From: Lachnospiraceae bacterium UBA7026
Lineage (GTDB): Bacteria; Bacillota; Clostridia; Lachnospirales; Lachnospiraceae
Direction of reading: 5' to 3'
DNA length: 13,178 bases
Assembly: GCA_002494165.1 (NCBI GenBank)
Contig: DLBH01000041.1
Span: 1-13,178, forward strand
Position numbers and translations under genes: made by a program. A model generated the notes under the pieces. The model was not told where the DNA came from. It made no database searches and worked only from the letters and a program-made list of their open reading frames with translations. Of the stretch, positions 6,011-13,178 are shown in pieces (the first letter of the stretch is position 1; every line of letters starts with the position of its first letter).

Positions 6011-6658
6011 ATGACCCATAAGTTAAAAACCCTGATCAGTTCTGATGAGTTAAAATGTCCCAAGTGCGGGCATCCCCACATATGGAAGAAGTATGAGACC
6101 ATCAATGCTTTAGAAAAGATGGACATGAAGAAGAAGCTGCTCAAGAATGAGATCTTCCAGTTTACCTGTGAGAAATGTGCCTTTAAGGCGCCTCTTACCT
6201 ACAATAGTCTTTATACGGATCCTAAGAAGAACCTGATGATCTACATGGCTCCGGTTATGGAGACGGAGGTGGATGAGAAGCTTAATGAGTTGAACAGTCT
6301 GCAGAAGGGTGGAACTAAGAGGCTGGTGGATAATATCAATGATCTCAAGGAGAAGATTATGATTGCGGACAACCATCTGGATGACCGGGTTATTGAACTT
6401 CTCAAGATTGCTTATATTGGCCGGATAAAAAAGGAGATGGAGGATGACAACATGCAGGATATCCTCTTTGATTACAATGGCGGCCAGCTCTGGTTTTTAC
6501 TCTTCTTTGAGAAGAAGGGGATCGGCAGGATGCCTCTGGACCTGGAGCATTACAGGCAGATTGAAAGGCAGTACCGGATGGGAATCCTGGACCAGTCCAG
6601 AGATGATTTCATGAAGGTGGATCTGGAATGGGCAGGAAAGGTCATGTTCCGCAGGTGA
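6011..6658 (+). CDS. CpXC-domain protein of unknown function
   Basis: The 215-residue protein begins with a likely zinc ribbon: CPKC at 16-19 and CEKC at 53-56, separated by a charged helical stretch, as in the CpXC domain family of Clostridia. The rest (about 80-215) is charged and probably mostly helical (DLKEKIMIADNHLDDRVIELLKIAYIGRIKKEMED), without a signal peptide or membrane segment, so it is likely cytoplasmic. An in-frame ATG at 5990 would add seven residues. The ATG at 6011 is preferred because GGAAGGAAG at 5992-6000 can serve it, while nothing suitable precedes 5990. That spacing is somewhat long, so the start is uncertain. It sits alone between bioY and rpmE, and no function is known to me. 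Confidence 0.8.
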   Translation: MTHKLKTLISSDELKCPKCGHPHIWKKYETINALEKMDMKKKLLKNEIFQFTCEKCAFKAPLTYNSLYTDPKKNLMIYMAPVMETEVDEKLNELNSLQKGGTKRLVDNINDLKEKIMIADNHLDDRVIELLKIAYIGRIKKEMEDDNMQDILFDYNGGQLWFLLFFEKKGIGRMPLDLEHYRQIERQYRMGILDQSRDDFMKVDLEWAGKVMFRR

Positions 6659-6667
6659 AATTTGTAC

Positions 6668-6696
6668 TTGCATGGGTATTTTACTTGTGTTATAAT
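6668..6696 (+). promoter_or_regulatory. Sigma-A promoter of rpmE
   Basis: TTGCAT (6668-6673) and TATAAT (6691-6696) are 17 nt apart, with TG at 6688-6689 giving an extended -10. It begins only 10 nt after the CpXC stop codon. The start is near 6703, leaving a leader of about 105 nt. Confidence 0.85.
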
Positions 6697-6702
6697 ACAA
6701 AA

Positions 6703-6808
6703 GCTGTTTATCGAGAAGAAAGAGGAGAGCTATCTGAAAGTGGGAGCCTAATCAGTCATTTTCCGGTGGCCCGCCCGAAAAATATACATTTTTAAGAGGT
6801 GAGTTAAG
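6703..6808 (+). ncRNA. Structured leader of rpmE, possible L31 autoregulatory element
   Basis: The leader can fold as GTGGG (6740-6744) with CCCGC (6770-6774) and GCC (6746-6748) with GGT (6765-6767), enclosing an AT-rich loop. The sequence TCCGGTGGC here recurs after rpmE at 7068-7076. Leaders for L31 that let the protein repress its own mRNA are known in several bacterial groups, including Firmicutes; whether this is one is inference. It ends with AGAGGTGAG at 6795-6803, a strong ribosome binding site. Confidence 0.4.
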
Positions 6809-7015
6809 ATGCGTGAAGGAATCCATCCAAAGTATTATCAGGCAAAAGTAGTATGTAACTGTGGCAACCAGTTTGTAACAGGATCTACCAAGGAAGATAT
6901 CCATGTTGAGATCTGTTCCAAGTGCCATTCATTCTACACTGGTCAGCAGAAGGCCGCACAGGCACGTGGACGTATTGACAAGTTCAATCGTAAGTACGGC
7001 ATGACTCAGAATTAG
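6809..7015 (+). CDS. rpmE: 50S ribosomal protein L31, zinc-binding type
   Basis: This 68-residue large-subunit protein starts [22 protein letters not shown] and has the L31 motif [16 protein letters not shown]. Cysteines 16, 18, 36 and 39 (CNC and CSKC) form the zinc site of the C-plus form, so it depends on zinc and is the kind that zinc-free paralogues replace in zinc limitation. L31 helps bridge the ribosomal subunits. Length is normal. The start is fixed by AGAGGTGAG 5-6 nt upstream. It has its own promoter and structured leader, and is followed by a hairpin with a T-run before the DUF1385-prmC-prfA group. Confidence 0.97.
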   Translation: MREGIHPKYYQAKVVCNCGNQFVTGSTKEDIHVEICSKCHSFYTGQQKAAQARGRIDKFNRKYGMTQN

Positions 7016-7038
7016 CAGATAAATAAAGTTGTTTAATG

Positions 7039-7094
7039 GCGACGGTGCAAGTGAGTCACGGGAGATATCCGGTGGCTTTTGTATCGTCGTTTTT
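7039..7094 (+). terminator. Terminator after rpmE
   Basis: GCGACG (7039-7044) pairs with CGTCGT (7085-7090, one G-U). Inside it GTCACGGG (7055-7062) pairs with CCGGTGGC (7069-7076) with one mismatch. A run of five T (7090-7094) follows. It probably ends most rpmE transcripts; some read-through into DUF1385 would fit, as no clear promoter follows. Confidence 0.65.
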
Positions 7095-7176
7095 AATATG
7101 TATCCTTTGTGCGGCCCTGAGTTAGGGGCAAGGCCAGGCAAGGGGTTCTGAGGCCGCAGGCCCGGGAGGTGGGAGA

Positions 7177-8118
7177 TTGAAAAGAACAATGATTGGCGGT
7201 CAGGCAGTGATGGAAGGAGTCATGATGAAGAATCTTGATAACTATGCCGTGGCTGTCCGTAAGCCGGATCATGAGATTATTATTGAAAAGGGAGAGTACC
7301 GCAGTCTGTCAGAGCGCTACGCTATCTGCCGGATGCCCATTTTCCGCGGAGTGGTAAGCTTCGGGGAGTCTCTTTATATCGGAATGAAAACACTGACATT
7401 TTCCTCAGAATTCTTTGAGGAGGAGGAAGGGGAGCCCGACAAGGTGGAACAATTTCTCACCAGGGTTTTCGGGGACAAGCTGGACAAGGTGATTATGGGA
7501 GTGACCATGGTCTTTTCCGTGGTGCTTGCCATGGGCCTTTTTATGTTGCTGCCCTTCTACCTGTCCTATCTGCTCAAGCCCCTGATCGCTTCCCATGCCG
7601 TCAGGACGGCCATAGAAGGTCTGATCCGGGTAGGAATCTTCTTCCTCTACCTGGTCCTGATTTCCCAGATGGAGGATATCAGGCGGGTTTTCATGTACCA
7701 CGGAGCAGAGCATAAGACCATTAATTGTCTGGAGCACGGGGTAGAACTGACACCGGAGAATATCAAAAAGCATTCCAGGCTTCACAAAAGATGTGGGACC
7801 AGCTTTCTTTTGATCGTTATGATTGTCAGCATCTTCGTCTTCATGTTTATCCGGGTGGACAGCCTCCTGTGGAAGCTTGTCCTGAGACTGCTGCTGGTAC
7901 CCCTGGTGGCGGGGATCTCTTATGAGTTTATCCGCCTGGCCGGCAGAAGTGATAATCCTCTGGTGAATGCCTTGAGCAGGCCGGGTATGTGCCTGCAGTA
8001 CCTGACTACCCGGGAGCCGGACCTGGATATGATCGAGGTGGCGGTGTCCGCTGTGGAAGGAGTCTTTGACTGGAGAGAGTATCAGGAGGCCATGAGAGAG
8101 GGCCTGATCGAGGACTGA
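7177..8118 (+). CDS. DUF1385 family membrane protein (YqhQ-like)
   Basis: This 313-residue protein is of the DUF1385 family. GGQAVMEGVMM (7-17) is the family's N-terminal signature. Membrane segments lie at about 105-133, 147-163, 200-216 and 222-242. A histidine-rich YHGAEHKT motif (174-181) and RLHKRCGTSF (201-210) flank the middle. The biochemical function is not established to my knowledge. Translation is assigned to a TTG at 7177, because GGAGGTG at 7165-7171 sits 5 nt ahead; an ATG at 7189 is the alternative and would cut into the usual N-terminus. prmC begins 15 nt after its stop, so the two are surely co-transcribed. This order (rpmE, DUF1385, prmC, prfA) recurs in Clostridia and hints at a link to translation or its regulation. 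Confidence 0.88.
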   Translation: MKRTMIGGQAVMEGVMMKNLDNYAVAVRKPDHEIIIEKGEYRSLSERYAICRMPIFRGVVSFGESLYIGMKTLTFSSEFFEEEEGEPDKVEQFLTRVFGDKLDKVIMGVTMVFSVVLAMGLFMLLPFYLSYLLKPLIASHAVRTAIEGLIRVGIFFLYLVLISQMEDIRRVFMYHGAEHKTINCLEHGVELTPENIKKHSRLHKRCGTSFLLIVMIVSIFVFMFIRVDSLLWKLVLRLLLVPLVAGISYEFIRLAGRSDNPLVNALSRPGMCLQYLTTREPDLDMIEVAVSAVEGVFDWREYQEAMREGLIED

Positions 8119-8133
8119 TGCCGGAGGAGCCTT

Positions 8134-9168
8134 ATGGCAGTGGATAAAGTGGATAAAGATAGAATAGAAGAAAAGGAAATGAAGCTTTGCCAGCTTTTGG
8201 ACCAGGTCAGGTTCCTGCTTAGGGAGGCAGGGCTTGAGTCCTGGGATTATGAGAGCTGGACCCTGTTGGAATGGAAGCTTTCTATCAGCCGGGCTGACTA
8301 TTATATGGATCCCGGGAGGCTGGTCACGGAGGATGACCAGGACCTGGTGTTAGATGCGGCCCGGGTCAGGGCCTGCAGAAGACCCCTCCAGTATATGATG
8401 GGAGAGTGCGAGTTCATGGGCTTTCCTTTTAAGGTGGATGACCGGGTGCTGATTCCCCGCCAGGATACGGAATTGCTGGTGGAGGAGGCCGTGAGCCTGG
8501 TCAGGCAGGCGGTCCTCAGGACAAAGCCGGACCGGGATGTAAAGACGGTCCAGGAGACGAAACCGGACCGGGATATAAGGACAGGCCAGGAGACGAAGTC
8601 GGACCGGGGACTGGTCAGGGTTCTTGACCTGTGTACCGGCAGCGGTGCTATTGGAATCAGTGTGAAGCTGCTTTGTCCGGAAGCGGATGTGACCATCACA
8701 GACATTTCCCCGGATGCCCTGGCTGTGGCCAGGGACAACTGGGACAGATTGAAAAGGGAAGGGGCAGGATCATGCCCTGACTCTGATGATTTTGAAAAGA
8801 CCTTTCATATAATAGAGAGTGATCTTTTTGGGAGGATCAGGGGCAGCTATGATTTTATTCTGTCCAACCCACCCTACATTCCCACGGCGGTGATTGATGA
8901 TCTCATGCCGGAGGTCAGAGACCATGAGCCCCACCTGGCCCTGGATGGGGAGGCGGATGGCCTGATCTTTTACCGGAGGATCTGCGGCCAGGCAGGAGAC
9001 TTTCTCCGGGAGGGAGGAAGGCTGCTCATGGAGATTGGTGCCGACCAGGGACAGGCTGTCACTGACCTGATGACCCAGGCTGGATTTGAGAATGTAAAGG
9101 TACATCAGGATCTGGCCGGTCTGGACAGGCTGATATCGGGGATCATGACAGATAAGAGCGGGGAATAG
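8134..9168 (+). CDS. prmC: Release factor glutamine methyltransferase PrmC, with internal repeat insert
   Basis: PrmC methylates the glutamine of the GGQ motif in RF1 and RF2 using S-adenosylmethionine, which is needed for efficient peptide release. The N-terminal helical domain includes RRPLQYMMGECEFMGFPFKV. The SAM-binding motif VLDLCTGSGAIG begins at about 163, and the catalytic NPPY is at 245-248. At 344 residues it is longer than usual (about 280). Part of the excess is a tandem repeat at 130-159 (TKPDRDVKTVQE, TKPDRDIRTGQE, TKSDRG) between the N-terminal and methyltransferase domains. The insert stays in frame and lies in a linker, so the enzyme is probably active. The start follows GGAGGAG at 8123-8129. 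Its substrate gene, prfA, is next downstream. Confidence 0.94.
   Translation: MAVDKVDKDRIEEKEMKLCQLLDQVRFLLREAGLESWDYESWTLLEWKLSISRADYYMDPGRLVTEDDQDLVLDAARVRACRRPLQYMMGECEFMGFPFKVDDRVLIPRQDTELLVEEAVSLVRQAVLRTKPDRDVKTVQETKPDRDIRTGQETKSDRGLVRVLDLCTGSGAIGISVKLLCPEADVTITDISPDALAVARDNWDRLKREGAGSCPDSDDFEKTFHIIESDLFGRIRGSYDFILSNPPYIPTAVIDDLMPEVRDHEPHLALDGEADGLIFYRRICGQAGDFLREGGRLLMEIGADQGQAVTDLMTQAGFENVKVHQDLAGLDRLISGIMTDKSGE
8521..8610 (+). repeat. 36-bp in-frame tandem repeat inside prmC (2.5 copies)
   Basis: Units at 8521-8556 and 8557-8592 match at 30 of 36 positions. A half unit (8593-8610) follows. Each unit encodes 12 residues, so copy-number change would not shift the frame. The encoded TKPDRD-type repeats are charged and probably unstructured. 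Confidence 0.85.
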
Positions 9169-9270
9169 TCAGAGCATATGTTTATGGAGCCTTTTGGAAA
9201 AAGGGTCCATGAATTTTAATGAGAGATAAAGAAACTGTGGAATTCTTTGACAGATACAAGGAGGAGAACC
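9169..9270 (+). other. prmC-prfA spacer with hairpin
   Basis: The 102-nt gap is the largest within the DUF1385-to-hisC group. Positions 9184-9195 pair with 9199-9210 (one mismatch) around a 3-nt loop, as a 12-position stem. GAATTTTAATG follows, with no clean T-tract. It may be a weak attenuator or an RNA processing or stability element. No convincing promoter was seen. Confidence 0.45.
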
Positions 9271-10350
9271 ATGTTTGATAAACTGGAAGATCTGGTCGCA
9301 AGACTGGAGGAGGTTATGAAGGAACTCAGTGATCCGGCCGTAGTCAACGACCAGGATAAGTTCCGGAGCCTGATGAAGGAGCAGAACGAGCTGACTCCTA
9401 TTGTGGAAAAATATAACGAGTACAAGGAAGCAAAGCAGACCATCGAGGATAGCGTGGATATGCTGGAGGAAGAGAATGACGAGGAAATGAGAGAGCTTCT
9501 GAAGGAAGAACTGTCTGAGGCCAGGTCTACCGTTTCCAGATGTGAGGAAGAACTGAAGATTCTCCTTCTTCCCAAGGACCCCAATGACGACAAGAACGTT
9601 ATCGTGGAGATCCGGGCCGGGGCCGGCGGTGACGAGGCTGCTCTTTTCGCGGCAGAGATCTACCGGATGTACAAGGCTTATGCCGATGCCCACCGCTGGA
9701 AGACGGAGTTTATCGATGTCAATGAGAACGGTCTTGGTGGTTTCAAGGAGGCTTCCTTTATGATCAATGGCCATGGGGCCTATTCCCGTCTCAAGTATGA
9801 GAGCGGCGTCCACCGGGTACAGCGTATTCCGGCCACAGAGTCCGGCGGAAGGATCCATACTTCCACCATCACCGTGGCCATCATGCCTGAGGCGGAGGAA
9901 GTAGATGTACAGCTGGATATGAATGACTGTCGTTTCGATGTTTTCCGGGCTTCCGGCAATGGCGGCCAGTGTGTTAATACCACAGACTCTGCGGTCCGCC
10001 TGACCCATATTCCTACAGGAATCGTCATTTCCTGCCAGGATGAGAAGTCCCAGCTTAAAAATAAGGACAAGGCCATCAAGGTTCTCCGTGCCCGCCTCTA
10101 TGATCTGGAGCAGCAGAAGGCTCACGATGCCGAGGCAGAGCTCCGTAAGAGCCAGATCGGTACCGGTGACCGGGCAGAGAAGATCCGGACATATAACTTC
10201 CCTCAGGGAAGAGTGACGGACCACCGCATCAAGCTGACCCTGCACAGGCTGGAAAATATTTTGAACGGTGACCTGGATGAGATTATCGACAGCCTGACAG
10301 CGGCCGACCAGGCAGCCAAGCTTTCCAAGCTGCAGGAGATTGGAGCGTAA
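9271..10350 (+). CDS. prfA: Peptide chain release factor 1 (RF1)
   Basis: This 359-residue factor recognises UAA and UAG at the ribosome and triggers release of the finished protein. The stop-codon recognition PAT tripeptide is at 187-189 ([15 protein letters not shown]), which separates RF1 from RF2 (SPF). The catalytic GGQ is at 231-233 in [24 protein letters not shown], and its glutamine is the PrmC target. A long charged coiled-coil N-terminal domain (about 1-105) precedes [11 protein letters not shown]. The ATG at 9271 is chosen over an upstream TTG because AAGGAGG at 9258-9264 is ideally spaced. Length is normal. hisC starts 3 nt after the stop, with its ribosome binding site inside the last prfA codons. 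Confidence 0.97.
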   Translation: MFDKLEDLVARLEEVMKELSDPAVVNDQDKFRSLMKEQNELTPIVEKYNEYKEAKQTIEDSVDMLEEENDEEMRELLKEELSEARSTVSRCEEELKILLLPKDPNDDKNVIVEIRAGAGGDEAALFAAEIYRMYKAYADAHRWKTEFIDVNENGLGGFKEASFMINGHGAYSRLKYESGVHRVQRIPATESGGRIHTSTITVAIMPEAEEVDVQLDMNDCRFDVFRASGNGGQCVNTTDSAVRLTHIPTGIVISCQDEKSQLKNKDKAIKVLRARLYDLEQQKAHDAEAELRKSQIGTGDRAEKIRTYNFPQGRVTDHRIKLTLHRLENILNGDLDEIIDSLTAADQAAKLSKLQEIGA

Positions 10351-10353
10351 GCC

Positions 10354-11400
10354 ATGAGAAAATGGGAAAAGCTGATCCGGAAAGTGGAACCCTACGTTCC
10401 GGGAGAACAGCCTAAATCGGAAAATGTGGTAAAACTGAATACCAATGAGAATCCTTATCCCCCGTCACCGAAAGTTATGGAATGTCTTAAGCAGATTGAC
10501 CAGTTGAGAAAGTATCCTGATCCGGCGGCCTCTGAGCTGGTCCGGGCCATCGCTGACTATAAAGGGTTAAAGGAAAGTCAGGTATTTGTGGGTGTGGGCT
10601 CTGACGATGTTTTGGCCATGGCTTTTATGACCTTTTTTAACGGGGAAGATCCCATCCTTTTCCCGGATATCACCTACTCTTTTTATGATGTGTGGGCAGA
10701 CCTGTTCCGCATTCCCTATGAGAGACTGGCCCTGGATGAGGATTTCCTGATTCGTAAGGAGGACTACCGCAGGCCCAACGGAGGAATCATCTTCCCCAAT
10801 CCCAACGCTCCCACTGGGGTGGCCATGGCTCTTTATGACGTGGAGGATATCCTGGCCCACAACCAGGAGACTATCGTGATTGTGGACGAGGCCTATGTGG
10901 ATTTCGGTGGGGTGACGGCCCAGCCTCTGCTGGATAAATATGACAACCTTCTGGTGGTCCAGACCTTTTCCAAGTCCCGGTCCATGGCCGGTATGAGGAT
11001 CGGCTATGCCATGGGATCGGAAAGGCTGATCCGGGCCATCAATGATGTGAAGTATTCCTTTAATTCCTATACCATGAACCAGCCTTCCATCCTTCTGGGC
11101 AAGGCTTCCATAGAGGATGAAGCTTATTTCCAGGAGACCAGGGCTAAGATTATGGAGACCAGGGAATGGTTTAAAAAAGAGATGAAAGATCTGGGATTCA
11201 GTTTCCCAGATTCCAGTGCTAACTTTATCTTTGCCCGCCACGAATCCGTGCCGGCCCGGGAGATTTTTGAGGCGGCCAGGAAGGAAAATGTTTATGTGAG
11301 ATATTTTCCCAAGGCCCGCATAGATAATTATCTGAGAATCACCATAGGAACCCGGGAAGAGATGCAAAAGCTTCTTGATTTTCTCCGTGAATATCTGTAA
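10354..11400 (+). CDS. hisC: Histidinol-phosphate aminotransferase
   Basis: This 348-residue PLP-dependent class I/II aminotransferase would convert imidazole acetol phosphate and glutamate to histidinol phosphate in histidine biosynthesis. It has KLNTNENPYPPSP (27-39) near the N-terminus, the PNPNAPTG motif (148-155; most relatives have NPNNPTG), VDEAYVDFG (177-185), and the PLP lysine K207 in TFSKSRSMAGMRIGYA. The C-terminal YLRITIGT segment carries the substrate arginine. The ATG is preceded by GGAG at 10342-10345, inside prfA, and only 3 nt separate the genes, so it is translated from the release-factor transcript. No other his gene is near. Because HisC-like enzymes can also act on aromatic or other keto acids, the exact substrate is less certain than the family. 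Confidence 0.88.
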   Translation: MRKWEKLIRKVEPYVPGEQPKSENVVKLNTNENPYPPSPKVMECLKQIDQLRKYPDPAASELVRAIADYKGLKESQVFVGVGSDDVLAMAFMTFFNGEDPILFPDITYSFYDVWADLFRIPYERLALDEDFLIRKEDYRRPNGGIIFPNPNAPTGVAMALYDVEDILAHNQETIVIVDEAYVDFGGVTAQPLLDKYDNLLVVQTFSKSRSMAGMRIGYAMGSERLIRAINDVKYSFNSYTMNQPSILLGKASIEDEAYFQETRAKIMETREWFKKEMKDLGFSFPDSSANFIFARHESVPAREIFEAARKENVYVRYFPKARIDNYLRITIGTREEMQKLLDFLREYL

Positions 11401-11562
11401 ACTATAGCTATGAAGTCTCGGGAAAAAGGACAGGGCAGGGGATCCTGGGCTTAAATAAGGAGACCAGGTCCGGCCGGCTTCCTGAGTCGGGGCAATTGTT
11501 TTCTGATCTTACAATTGTAGATGCGAACCTTGCATTTTATGGCAGAAACAGGGAGGATTACT
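11401..11562. other. hisC-glgA spacer
   Basis: This 162-nt spacer has a 7-bp inverted repeat, CAATTGT (11493-11499) with ACAATTG (11511-11517), 46 nt before glgA. The palindrome CCGGCCGG lies at about 11470-11477. A TACAAT that could be a -10 (11510-11515) overlaps the second CAATTG arm but has no matching -35. No clear terminator of hisC was seen, so glgA could have its own promoter or be read through. Confidence 0.4.
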
Positions 11563-13014
11563 ATGAAAAAGATACTGTTTGCAGCATCGGAATGTGTTCC
11601 CTTTATCAAGACCGGCGGTCTTGCGGACGTTGTGGGAGCTCTTCCTAAGGAATTTGATAAGAAGGAATGGGATGTCAGGGTAATCATTCCGAATTACCGG
11701 ACCATTCCGGAGAAGTACAGGAATAATTTTGAGTATGTGACCCATTTCTATATGGATGTTGGGCCTCTGATCAGAAACCAGCATGTAGGTATCATGAAGT
11801 ATGAATTGAATGGTATCACCTACTACTTCATCGATAACCTGGAGTATTTCGGCGGCGAGAAAGCCTACTATGATACCAGGACAGATGTGGAACGGTTCAC
11901 CTTCTTCTGTAAGGCTGTCTTATCCATTCTTCCTGTTGTAGATTTCCGGCCTGACCTCATCCACTGCCATGACTGGCAGACAGGTCTGATCCCGGTTTAT
12001 TTAAAGACTGAGTTCCAGGCAAATCCCTTCTTCTGGGGTATCAAGACCATGATGACCATTCACAATCTCCGTTTCCAGGGAGTGTGGGACATCAAGACTA
12101 TGAAGGGCCTGTCCGGACTGCCGGATGACCTCTTTACACCGGATAAGCTGGAGTTCAACAAGGATGCCAACATGCTCAAGGGCGGCATCGTTTACTCTGA
12201 CTTTATCACGACAGTAAGTAATACCTATGCCCAGGAGATCCAGACAGCCTACTATGGTGAGGGACTGGACGGCCTGCTGCAGGCCAGGGACCAGAGCCTT
12301 TTCGGCATTGTCAATGGTATTGACTATGCTCTTTATGACCCCAAGACAGATAAGGCCCTCTACAAGAATTACACCGTGAGGTCTTACAAGAAGGGTAAGG
12401 CTGAGAATAAGGCAGCCCTCCAGGAGCAGCTGGGTCTTGAGGTGAATCCGGACAAGTACATGATCGGACTGATCTCCAGACTGACAGACCAGAAGGGTCT
12501 GGACCTGGTTCGCTATGCCATGGACCGGCTGATCGATGATAATACACAGATTGTTGTAATCGGTACCGGAGACCCGGCCTACGAGGACCTCTTCCGCTGG
12601 TACGCCAGCAGTTGTCCGGGCAGGGTATCTGCCAATATCCTCTATTCTGATGACCTGGCCCATAAGCTCTACTCCGCAGCGGATGCCTTCCTTATGCCAT
12701 CCCTCTTTGAGCCCTGCGGCCTGACTCAGATCATCGCTTTCCATTATGGTACCGTTCCGATCGTCCGTGAGACTGGCGGTCTCAAGGATACGGTTATCCC
12801 GCTCAACGAGTTTGAGGATACCGGCGACGGCTTCTCCTTTACCAACTATAATGGTGACGAGCTGATTAATACAGTTAACTATAGTAAATATATCTTCTTT
12901 GAGCAGAAGAAACTGTGGGATAACATGGTGAAGAGGGGTATGAAGAAGGATCTCTCCTGGAGCGTATCCAAGAAGCGCTATGAAGAGCTTTATAATACTT
13001 TGATTGGAAGATAG
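11563..13014 (+). CDS. glgA: Glycogen synthase (GT5 family)
   Basis: This 483-residue ADP-glucose-dependent glycogen synthase extends alpha-1,4-glucan chains in the cytoplasm. The N-terminal domain has KTGGL at 16-20 (ADP-glucose binding), then ADVVGALPKEF, HDWQTG at 136-141 and TIHNLRFQG. GIVNGIDYALYDP marks the linker into the C-terminal domain, which carries ISRLTDQKG at 304-312 and the catalytic FEPCGLTQ at 382-389, then RETGGLKDTV. The open frame extends upstream to 11521, but the ATG at 11563 is selected because GGGAGG at 11551-11556 precedes it and MKKILFAASE is the family's usual N-terminus. Length is normal. No glgB, glgC or glgP is adjacent in this window. A strong terminator follows. 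Confidence 0.96.
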   Translation: MKKILFAASECVPFIKTGGLADVVGALPKEFDKKEWDVRVIIPNYRTIPEKYRNNFEYVTHFYMDVGPLIRNQHVGIMKYELNGITYYFIDNLEYFGGEKAYYDTRTDVERFTFFCKAVLSILPVVDFRPDLIHCHDWQTGLIPVYLKTEFQANPFFWGIKTMMTIHNLRFQGVWDIKTMKGLSGLPDDLFTPDKLEFNKDANMLKGGIVYSDFITTVSNTYAQEIQTAYYGEGLDGLLQARDQSLFGIVNGIDYALYDPKTDKALYKNYTVRSYKKGKAENKAALQEQLGLEVNPDKYMIGLISRLTDQKGLDLVRYAMDRLIDDNTQIVVIGTGDPAYEDLFRWYASSCPGRVSANILYSDDLAHKLYSAADAFLMPSLFEPCGLTQIIAFHYGTVPIVRETGGLKDTVIPLNEFEDTGDGFSFTNYNGDELINTVNYSKYIFFEQKKLWDNMVKRGMKKDLSWSVSKKRYEELYNTLIGR

Positions 13015-13053
13015 GCCAGACAGAGGAATCTTCAAAAAAGATGGTTTTATGTG

Positions 13054-13083
13054 GGGCACTGCCGGAGGGCAGTGCCCTTTTTT
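13054..13083 (+). terminator. Rho-independent terminator of glgA
   Basis: GGGCACTGCC (13054-13063) and GGCAGTGCCC (13068-13077) form a perfect 10-bp stem with a GGAG loop, followed by six T. It lies 40 nt after the glgA stop. An A-run precedes it (13034-13039), but it is not adjacent to the stem, so use on the minus strand is less likely. Confidence 0.93.
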
Positions 13084-13178
13084 CAAGTAGAATTCCAGGG
13101 CCAGACCGGACCATAGAAGGCAGAAGCCGGGCCGCCATCGGCTCGCTCTAGTGTTGTGGAGCAAGTAAGATCCTGCCT

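Noticed and set aside
9169..10245. Long minus-strand open frame opposite prfA
   Set aside because: It overlaps almost all of RF1, whose PAT and GGQ motifs are unmistakable. It is a codon-bias shadow without a start signal.
12001..13164. 387-codon minus-strand open frame opposite glgA
   Set aside because: It is antisense to conserved glycogen synthase motifs and runs through the glgA terminator, with no domain of its own.

Overview
The window looks like chromosomal, core-genome DNA from a low-to-mid GC Firmicute of the class Clostridia, most likely a Lachnospiraceae member (Clostridium cluster XIVa). This is inferred from the block rpmE - DUF1385 - prmC - prfA, which is typical of that group, from strong AGGAGG-type ribosome binding sites with occasional TTG starts, and from the general look of the proteins. 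No species can be named from sequence alone. Twelve protein genes are supported, eleven on the plus strand and one (bioY) on the minus strand. No rRNA, tRNA, CRISPR array, complete insertion sequence or phage gene was seen.

Layout: 106-819 RluA-family pseudouridine synthase, whose 3' end runs into a decayed 45-bp tandem repeat; 1214-2650 prolyl-tRNA synthetase of the short archaeal/eukaryotic-like type, behind a near-consensus promoter; 2651-2985 a gene-free spacer holding a 111-nt imperfect palindrome; 2986-3732 a cytoplasmic parvulin-type prolyl isomerase; 3859-4725 class II fructose-bisphosphate aldolase, with a 17-bp palindrome at its promoter; 4726-5097 a hairpin-rich convergent spacer with terminators for both strands; 5098-5661 (minus) the biotin transporter component BioY, with a consensus promoter inside a BirA-type operator; 5776-6010 a spacer with six ATCATTTTAT repeats in front of a CpXC-domain protein of unknown function (6011-6658); 6809-7015 ribosomal protein L31 with a structured leader; 7177-11400 a tightly packed run of DUF1385 membrane protein, prmC, prfA and hisC; 11563-13014 glycogen synthase glgA, closed by a textbook terminator.

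How the genes fit together: much of the window serves translation (rRNA or tRNA pseudouridylation, proline charging, L31, release factor 1 and the methyltransferase PrmC that modifies its GGQ motif). The rest is central metabolism (aldolase, glycogen synthesis), one histidine-biosynthesis aminotransferase and biotin uptake. No new multi-gene system (defence, secretion or mobile) was found. The unusual material is mostly non-coding or repeat-derived: the decayed repeat after the pseudouridine synthase, the two long palindromes, the iteron-like array before the CpXC gene, an in-frame 36-bp minisatellite inside prmC, and the operator-like palindrome at fba.
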